Shown: in pieces, positions 59,501 through 64,000 of the stretch
Layout of the letters: every line of letters begins with the position of its first letter
How positions within the stretch are numbered: the stretch's first letter is position 1
Assembly: GCF_020711255.1 (NCBI RefSeq)
Contig: NZ_JAJFAW010000010.1
Location: 1-64,000, forward strand
Reading direction: 5' to 3'
Origin: Hymenobacter plasmatis
Lineage (GTDB): Bacteria > Bacteroidota > Bacteroidia > Cytophagales > Hymenobacteraceae
DNA length: 64,000 bases
Translations under genes and position numbers: made by a program
The notes under the pieces: model-generated
The model's input: only the letters and a program-made list of their open reading frames with translations
Database searches by the model: none
Told to the model about the DNA's origin: nothing

Positions 59501-61277
59501 GCAGGGCGCCATTTTCTGGTACAACCAGCAGTGGTACGACTACACCGGCACTACCTTCGACAGCATGCAGGGCTGGGGCTGGCAACAGGTGCACGACCCG
59601 GCGCTGGTAGACGGCATTCGGGACCGCTACGTCGCGAGCATTCAGGCCGGCGAGCCGTGGGAAGACACGTTCCCGCTGCGCCGGCACGACGGCGAGCACC
59701 GCTGGTTTCTGAGCCGGGCCCGGCCCATCCGCGACCCCGCCACCGGGGAGGTGGTGCGCTGGTTTGGCACCAACACCGACGTGACGGAGCTGCGCCAGCT
59801 CCAGGACCAGCTCAGCGACAGCGAGGAGGAATTGCGCATTCAGGCTGAGAGCATTCCGCAGCAGGTGTGGACGGCTCAGCCGGACGGTACCGTGGATTTT
59901 TTCAACCACCGCACGGCCGCGTACGTGGGCGAGTCGATGGAGCGCAGCGGGGCCGCCCACTGGCTCAACTTTGTGCACCCCGACGACCGCGCCCCCATGC
60001 AAAGCCGCTGGGACCAGGCCATTGCCAGCCAACGCTACTTCGAAGCTGAGTTCCGCCTGCGCCGCTACGATGGCCAGTACCGCTGGTTCTTGGGCCAGGC
60101 CCAGGCCCGCCGCGCCCCCGGCGGCCAGGTGCTGAAATGGTACGGCACCAACACCGACGTGCACCAACAGCGCGTGCTGCAGGAAGAGCTGGTGCGGCGC
60201 GAGGAGCAGTTCCGCTTCCTGGCCGAAAGCGTACCCCAGATTGTGTGGACCAGCACCGGCGTGGGCGGCAACGACTACATCAACCAGCGCTGGTACGACT
60301 ACACGGGGGTGGAGCCGGCCGAAAGCGGCGACCGCGCCAACTGGCCTGCCGTGATTCATCCCGACGACCTGAACATGACCAACCTGCGCTGGAAGCGCTG
60401 CGTGGAAACCGGCGAGTTCTTCGAGATAGAGTACCGGTTCCGGCGCCACGACGGCGTTTATCGCTGGTTTTTGGGCCAGGGCCGGGCCCAGCGCGGCGCC
60501 GATGGCAGCATCATCAAGTGGTTTGGCACCTGCACCGACATCGACGACCAAAAGCAGGTGCAGCAGCAGCTCGAAGCCCAGAACGCCCGCCTGGTGCGCA
60601 CCAACGAGGACCTGGACAACTTCGTGTACACCGCCTCCCACGACCTCAAGCAGCCCATCAACAACATGGCGGGCATCTTTGAGGAGCTGACCCGCACGGC
60701 GTATTTCCGCGACCCCGACGCCATCAAGCTCATCGCCTATTTTGAGCGGGCCCTGGCTCAGATTTTTGGCACCATCGACGACCTGAGCGCCATTGTTCGG
60801 GGCCAGCGCCAGCAGCAGGAAGTGCCCCCCGAACCGGTAATGCTGGCGCCGCTGGTCGATGAAGTCATCGGCAGCCTGCAAGACCTGGTGCGGCAGACCG
60901 GCGCCACGTTTGCCCTCGATTTTGCCACCTTCCCGGTGGTCACCTTCGTGCGGCCCAACCTGCAAAGCCTGCTCTTCAACCTCATCAGCAACTCGCTCAA
61001 GTACTCCGCGCCCGGCCGGCCGCCCCTCATCCGCCTTAGCAGCACCCCCGATGCCGTGACCGGCCGCCCCATCCTCACGGTGCAGGACAACGGCATCGGC
61101 ATTGATATGGAGCGTTTTGGCCCGCAGCTCTTTCAGCTTTTCCGCCGCTTTCATACCCACATCGAAGGCACCGGCATGGGCCTGTACCTGGTCAACCGCA
61201 TCGTGCAAAACCACGGCGGCCAGCTGGAAGTCACCAGCGCCGTTGACGAAGGCACGACGTTCCATATTTATTTGTAA
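56589..61277 (+). CDS. soluble multi-PAS sensor histidine kinase
   Basis: A 1562-residue kinase with no membrane segment or signal peptide. I count about ten PAS domains, beginning near residues 10, 156, 295, 424, 561, 690, 831, 953, 1080 and 1206. Domains 2-7 alternate between two types: a PAS_4-like kind (QLSQILSQSPAMIATVAGPDH; QLSQILDQAPAMLATTEGPEH) and a PAS_3-like kind with HPDD and RWF motifs; the last three to four are all PAS_3-like. The kinase core follows: phospho-acceptor H1351 in YTASHDLKQPI, N box in LISNSLKYS, and G boxes DNGIGID and EGTGMGLYLV. No receiver domain or response regulator gene is adjacent, so the partner is unknown. Confidence 0.93.
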   Translation: MSPSATRALDFELLFAALPTPFVALAPDGTILAQNTSMAALLGGASGLVGQPLAALAEALAATGNILVAPDVWDAGLRAAQAGAPQVLTPEWAGEIPSKAAADAPAPSYWEVTLQPVHAPAANGQALGELRYILLRLLDVATQLRTAHSQAQLQDQRLRIQRILDQLPLTISTMEGPNLEFTFLSAQARATMGERAALGRTVADSMPEITAQGYLQMLQQVRDSGQPLFGHEERTELWDPATGQLQERYHNFGYLPLYGEQATGVLAYGLDVTEQVQARQRNEALTADAQAADQRLRRVTESLPTITFITNQDRQILYVSPQWFAYTGTAPEDLDREWMARLHPDDIPNVLEQYEAALAAGTPWRYKLRLRRHDGQYRWFMSQGVPEPLEDAQAAGRSRQWFGSDLDIHDLHETQLQLQAKDQQLSQILSQSPAMIATVAGPDHRFTFTNAAYDALMGHRPRVGAPAASCLPEVSEQGFVKLLDTVYQSGKTFEGRAMPLQVLDTASGELRQVYLDFTYQLLRDGRGEATGILAFGVDVTEQVLARQEAERLQADLRAADRRLRRQAEVLPIITFTTDATGRTTYMSPQWYAFTGQKPGGEWDEVDMVWAERLHPDDQEKTRFEIRQSINFARLGRIEVRLRGANGQYRWFMTEAVPELDAAGRLRQRYGYLLDVHELRDTQRRLEDKDRQLSQILDQAPAMLATTEGPEHRFTFFNSSYGQLLGHRIQLGLPMAELLPELATQGFVELLDRVYRTGETFVGKEVPVWLQADNTPGDSAQYFDFSYIALRDGQGHITGILTFALNVTERVRTRQQAEELAAEINRRDEQVRTITASVPVFIFNFSPDGQITYTNPYFFEYTGLDPAASSDEIWGVLPPDDRATVSALAQTAMAAGEPWQATFRCRRKDGELRWFQTKAQPYTDANGRVAGFSAATVKIHELHERTEELARSRADFAALADNIAQLAWMADAQGAIFWYNQQWYDYTGTTFDSMQGWGWQQVHDPALVDGIRDRYVASIQAGEPWEDTFPLRRHDGEHRWFLSRARPIRDPATGEVVRWFGTNTDVTELRQLQDQLSDSEEELRIQAESIPQQVWTAQPDGTVDFFNHRTAAYVGESMERSGAAHWLNFVHPDDRAPMQSRWDQAIASQRYFEAEFRLRRYDGQYRWFLGQAQARRAPGGQVLKWYGTNTDVHQQRVLQEELVRREEQFRFLAESVPQIVWTSTGVGGNDYINQRWYDYTGVEPAESGDRANWPAVIHPDDLNMTNLRWKRCVETGEFFEIEYRFRRHDGVYRWFLGQGRAQRGADGSIIKWFGTCTDIDDQKQVQQQLEAQNARLVRTNEDLDNFVYTASHDLKQPINNMAGIFEELTRTAYFRDPDAIKLIAYFERALAQIFGTIDDLSAIVRGQRQQQEVPPEPVMLAPLVDEVIGSLQDLVRQTGATFALDFATFPVVTFVRPNLQSLLFNLISNSLKYSAPGRPPLIRLSSTPDAVTGRPILTVQDNGIGIDMERFGPQLFQLFRRFHTHIEGTGMGLYLVNRIVQNHGGQLEVTSAVDEGTTFHIYL

Positions 61278-61306
61278 TTCAGCTCAATAATCAGACACAA
61301 ATAATA

Positions 61307-61341
61307 AACTCCCCTCCTTTTTATAAGGAAGGGAGTTTTTG
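61307..61341 (+). terminator. rho-independent terminator of the PAS kinase gene
   Basis: AAACTCCCCTCCTT pairs with AAGGAAGGGAGTTT (one mismatch) around TTTAT, ending in a T-run. Confidence 0.9.
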
Positions 61342-61372
61342 TTCTTTCGCCTTTTCATCTCACCCCTTCCCC

Positions 61373-62530
61373 GTGCTCCAATCCAAACTTCCGGACGTCG
61401 GCGTCAGCATTTTCACCCAAATGACTCTGCTGGCCCAGGAAACCGGTGCCATTAACCTTGCCCAGGGATTTCCGGACTACGACCCGCCCCAGGAGCTAAT
61501 GGAAGCCCTGGCGCGCCATGCCCGCACGCCGGGCCACCACCAGTATGCCCCCATGCCGGGGCTGCTCCGGCTGCGCGAAGCCATTGCCGCCCAGGTAGCC
61601 CGCCTGCAGGCCGATGCGCCCGCGCCCGACCCGGCCACGGAAATCACCGTTACGGCCGGCGCCACGGAGGCCCTGTATGCGGTGCTGGCGGCCGTGGTGC
61701 GGCCCGGCGATGAGGTGCTGGTGTTTGAGCCGGCCTACGACCTCTACGGGCCGGCCATCCGGCTGCAGGGCGGAGTGCCGCGCTACGTGCGCCTGCCCGC
61801 TCCGCACTTCCGCCCCGATTGGGAGGCTGTGCGCCGGGTGGTGTCGCCGCGCACCCGGCTGGTGATGGTAAACACACCCCACAACCCCAGCGGCGCCATT
61901 TTCACGGCCGACGACTGGCACGAAATGGCCCGCCTGCTGGCCGGGACCGACGCCCTCGTGCTAAGCGACGAGGTGTACGAGCACCTCGTGTTCGACCGGG
62001 CCCCGCGCATGAGCGCCCGCCAGCACCCGGAGCTGCGCGAGCGCAGCTTTGTGCTCTCGTCTTTTGGCAAGACCTACCACGCCACCGGCTGGAAAGTGGG
62101 CTACTGCATTGCCCCGCCCGCCCTCACCGCCGAGGTGCGCCGGGTGCACCAGTTCGTCACGTTTGCCGTGAACACGCCCACCCAGCACGCCCTGGCCGAC
62201 GTGCTCGCCGCCGATACCACGGACGCGCATGCCCGCGGCCTGGCCCATTTTTACCAGCAGAAGCGCGATGAGTTCCGCGCCCTGCTGGTGGGTGCCGGCT
62301 GGGACTTGCTGCCCGTGCCCGGCGGCTACTTCCAGCTGGCCCGCTACGGGGCGTTTTCTTCGGACAACGACCTGGCTTTTGCGCAGCACTTGGCCCGCGA
62401 CAAAGGCGTGGCGGTGGTGCCGGTGTCCGCATTTTACCACGATGGCTTTGACAACGGGCTGATTCGCTTTTGCTTTGCCAAAGAGCGAAACACGCTGGAT
62501 GCCGCGGCCACGCGCCTGCAACGCGACTAG
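61373..62530 (+). CDS. PLP-dependent aminotransferase, methionine/glutamine transaminase type
   Basis: A 385-residue class I aminotransferase of the YbdL/kynurenine-aminotransferase subgroup. Signatures are INLAQGFPDYDPPQELMEAL, TVTAGATEALYAVLAAVV, VNTPHNPSGA, LSDEVYEHLVFD and the PLP lysine in SSFGKTYHATGWKVGY. Members transaminate methionine, glutamine or aromatic amino acids onto 2-oxoacids. The gene starts at a GTG (61373) and is followed after 32 bp by an omega-amidase gene, the partner needed when glutamine is the amino donor. Confidence 0.93.
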   Translation: MLQSKLPDVGVSIFTQMTLLAQETGAINLAQGFPDYDPPQELMEALARHARTPGHHQYAPMPGLLRLREAIAAQVARLQADAPAPDPATEITVTAGATEALYAVLAAVVRPGDEVLVFEPAYDLYGPAIRLQGGVPRYVRLPAPHFRPDWEAVRRVVSPRTRLVMVNTPHNPSGAIFTADDWHEMARLLAGTDALVLSDEVYEHLVFDRAPRMSARQHPELRERSFVLSSFGKTYHATGWKVGYCIAPPALTAEVRRVHQFVTFAVNTPTQHALADVLAADTTDAHARGLAHFYQQKRDEFRALLVGAGWDLLPVPGGYFQLARYGAFSSDNDLAFAQHLARDKGVAVVPVSAFYHDGFDNGLIRFCFAKERNTLDAAATRLQRD

Positions 62531-62562
62531 CGCCCCAATCGGTTACCTGTTAATTGCCTGCC

Positions 62563-63348
62563 ATGTCAGACCTCACCGTTTCCTTCGTCCAAACGAAGCT
62601 GCACTGGCACGATGCCATCGCCAACCGCGCCACGCTGGACATTGCCCTGGCCCGGCTGGCGGCGCCCACCGACCTCATCGTGCTGCCCGAGATGTTCACC
62701 ACCGGCTTCAGCATGGAGGCCCCGGACCTGGCCGAGCCCATGGACGGCCCCACCGTGGCGTGGATGCGCGCCCACGCCGCCGCCCACAACACGGTAGTCA
62801 CCGGCAGCGTCATCATCCAGGAAGACGGTGCTTACTTCAACCGCCTGCTTTGGGTGCGCCCCGACGGCAGCCTGAGCACCTACGACAAGCGCCACCTGTT
62901 TACGCTGGCCGGCGAGCAGCACGTGTACACCCCCGGCCGCGCCCGCCTGGTAGAGGAATGGCGCGGCTGGCGCATCTGCCCGCTCGTGTGCTACGACCTG
63001 CGCTTTCCGGTGTGGAGCCGCAACCAGCCCACCGAGCCCTACGACCTGCTGCTGTACGTGGCCAACTGGCCCGCCGTGCGCCGCATGGCCTGGATGACGC
63101 TGCTACGGGCCCGCGCCATCGAGAACGTGGCCTGCGCGCTGGGCGTGAATCGCATCGGGCACGATGGCCTGAACCACGAGTACGCCGGCGATTCGGCCCT
63201 AATCGATGCGCGCGGCAATTACCTAGTAGAAGCCAACGAGCAGGCCGGCGTTTTCACCCACACGCTACGCCGCGACGAGTTGGAAGATTTCCGCACCAAG
63301 TTCGCCGCCCTGAACGACGGCGATGCCTTTGAGCTGTGCGGCGAGTAG
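62563..63348 (+). CDS. omega-amidase YafV-type (nitrilase family)
   Basis: A 261-residue carbon-nitrogen hydrolase. The catalytic triad is E43 in LPEMFTTGF, K in TYDKRHLF and C in LVCYDLRFPVWSRN. The ATG at 62563 starts the domain (SDLTVSFVQTKLHWHD); a TTG at 62554 would add three residues. YafV hydrolyses 2-oxoglutaramate and 2-oxosuccinamate. With the preceding transaminase it forms the glutamine transaminase-omega-amidase couple, which pulls transamination forward, for example to regenerate methionine from its 2-oxoacid. Confidence 0.93.
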   Translation: MSDLTVSFVQTKLHWHDAIANRATLDIALARLAAPTDLIVLPEMFTTGFSMEAPDLAEPMDGPTVAWMRAHAAAHNTVVTGSVIIQEDGAYFNRLLWVRPDGSLSTYDKRHLFTLAGEQHVYTPGRARLVEEWRGWRICPLVCYDLRFPVWSRNQPTEPYDLLLYVANWPAVRRMAWMTLLRARAIENVACALGVNRIGHDGLNHEYAGDSALIDARGNYLVEANEQAGVFTHTLRRDELEDFRTKFAALNDGDAFELCGE

Positions 63349-63583
63349 CGTGCTCAGCCCGCCAACGGGGTGAATGGCTTCTTACACGTTTTAATGGTCG
63401 TCGTTGTAGCATGTAAAGTGGTTTGCAATCTTACGTAAATCACCGTTTGGCTAAACTAGCGAACGTCAGTTGCCTTTAAACCGCTGGCGCTGGAAGGGAC
63501 GCGTGCAACCCTGCAGCGGGGTTGCCGGTCATCGTTTCGCTGGGACCTGCACAGCACGCACGCGGCTCCCTATTCTTTTCCTT

Positions 63584-63590
63584 TACCTTG
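63584..63590 (+). promoter_or_regulatory. -7-like box directly before the last gene
   Basis: TACCTTG, a one-base-short match to TAnnTTTG, ends 5 bp before the ATG at 63596. It repeats the arrangement at 24593 and 40065. Confidence 0.35.
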
Positions 63591-63595
63591 GCTGG

Positions 63596-64000
63596 ATGAA
63601 ACACAGTTACTTTTTCGCGGCCTTGCTCGGCTTGTGCATGGGCGAATCTATTTCAGCCGCTGGGCAAACCAGTGCCCCGGTACCGCTGCGGTCCCACGTG
63701 CTTACCGTCGGCTTTCGCGGAGGCAACTGCGGCGTCGGCCAGCCAGCGGAGTACACGCTTGGGTTCGAAACGGCGCTCTCGACGCGGTTTCGACTGCACA
63801 CGGGGGTGGGATACAACCAGCAAACCATCCGAAGCCATGACCAATACATTGTCTACCATCCGGACAGCACCCCTCTGGAAGAGGCCTCTTACAACGACCA
63901 TTCCAGGACGCGGCGGCGACACGTCTCCTTGACCACGCAAGTGCGCTACGTGTTGGAGCGCGGAAAGGCGCCGGGCGTGGGCCTCTACGTGGGCGGCGGG
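63596..64000 (+). CDS. secreted, probable outer-membrane beta-barrel protein (partial)
   Basis: The first 135 codons of a gene that runs off the right edge. The N-terminus MKHSYFFAALLGLCMGESISAAGQ is a signal peptide. The mature part shows alternating strands, e.g. HVLTVGFRGGNCGVG, YTLGFETALSTRFRLHTGVGYN, RRRHVSLTTQVRYVLERGKAPGVGLYVGGG, typical of small outer-membrane barrels of the OmpW/OprF-like kind. No named family can be given from this part. A 247-bp region separates it from the omega-amidase gene. Confidence 0.75.
   Translation, partial: MKHSYFFAALLGLCMGESISAAGQTSAPVPLRSHVLTVGFRGGNCGVGQPAEYTLGFETALSTRFRLHTGVGYNQQTIRSHDQYIVYHPDSTPLEEASYNDHSRTRRRHVSLTTQVRYVLERGKAPGVGLYVGGG

Noticed and set aside
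56613..61265. Very long open frames on the opposite strand of the PAS kinase (667 and 841 codons)
   Set aside because: They follow the codon structure of the real gene in antisense, are rich in Gly/Val/Ala/His, and show no domain; typical shadow frames of GC-rich DNA.
1..64000. CRISPR arrays, rRNA genes, transposases and prophage
   Set aside because: Looked for direct-repeat arrays, rRNA-like stretches and integrase or transposase motifs and found none; the hairpin repeats are not spaced like CRISPR.

Overview
The window comes from a GC-rich member of the Bacteroidetes, most likely Hymenobacter or a close Cytophagales relative. The evidence is a SusC/SusD pair inside a polysaccharide utilization locus (PUL), Bacteroidetes-type promoters (TTG-N19-TACCTTTG before tRNA-Gly), YceI, TerC and lipoprotein families typical of the group, a sphingolipid-type desaturase, and intergenic inverted repeats of a kind I associate with Hymenobacter. 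The genus is an inference; there is no rRNA in the window.

Positions 1-21215 are one large PUL arranged around a LacI-type regulator. The leftward arm is susC-susD, then a GH2 enzyme (beta-glucuronidase-like), a periplasmic GH3 beta-glucosidase, an SDR mannonate/fructuronate oxidoreductase and the start of uxuA (mannonate dehydratase, cut by the window edge). The rightward arm is lacI, a GH5 with a C-terminal carbohydrate-binding module, a GH3 carrying a PA14 insert, a GH2 with a C-terminal malectin-like domain, an unassigned clan GH-A glycosidase and a 72-codon remnant of what looks like a GH30 gene. Together they suggest uptake and breakdown of a beta-linked glucan or heteroglycan that releases glucuronate, which UxuA and the SDR would pass on as mannonate. 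Two near-identical 20-bp sites (18 of 20 bases) centred on AAACGTTT lie upstream of susC/lacI and of the GH5 gene. They are the best candidate operators for the LacI protein.

The PUL ends at tRNA-Leu(UAA) and tRNA-Gly(GCC), both leftward. From 21.6 to 45 kb the content is mostly housekeeping: mutS, a TrmH-family methyltransferase, a J-domain membrane protein, TerC, YajQ, acetyltransferases, an Mpo1-like protein, a thioesterase, a NYN nuclease fused to a cold-shock domain, mfd, DsbA/FrnE, a DUF892 ferritin-like protein, an aldo/keto reductase, the proB-proA-ydeI-like operon, and NDH-2.

From 45 to 64 kb the envelope and signalling genes are less usual. They include a HExxH peptidase-like/beta-propeller/beta-barrel fusion, a Tat-type Gfo/Idh/MocA oxidoreductase, YceI, an MG2-like/TonB-plug fusion, a desaturase very close to eukaryotic sphingolipid delta-4 desaturase (DEGS1), lipoprotein MsrA, a 1562-residue histidine kinase with about ten PAS domains, an aminotransferase/omega-amidase pair, and the start of an outer-membrane protein running off the right edge.

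Four copies of a palindromic intergenic repeat (outer TGTCATGC/GCATGACA, inner GAAGCATCTTATC/GATAAGATGCTTC) occur at 29.4, 39.9, 43.0 and 48.9 kb. No CRISPR array, insertion sequence, phage or rRNA operon was seen. All family assignments are from reading motifs by eye; no database search was run.
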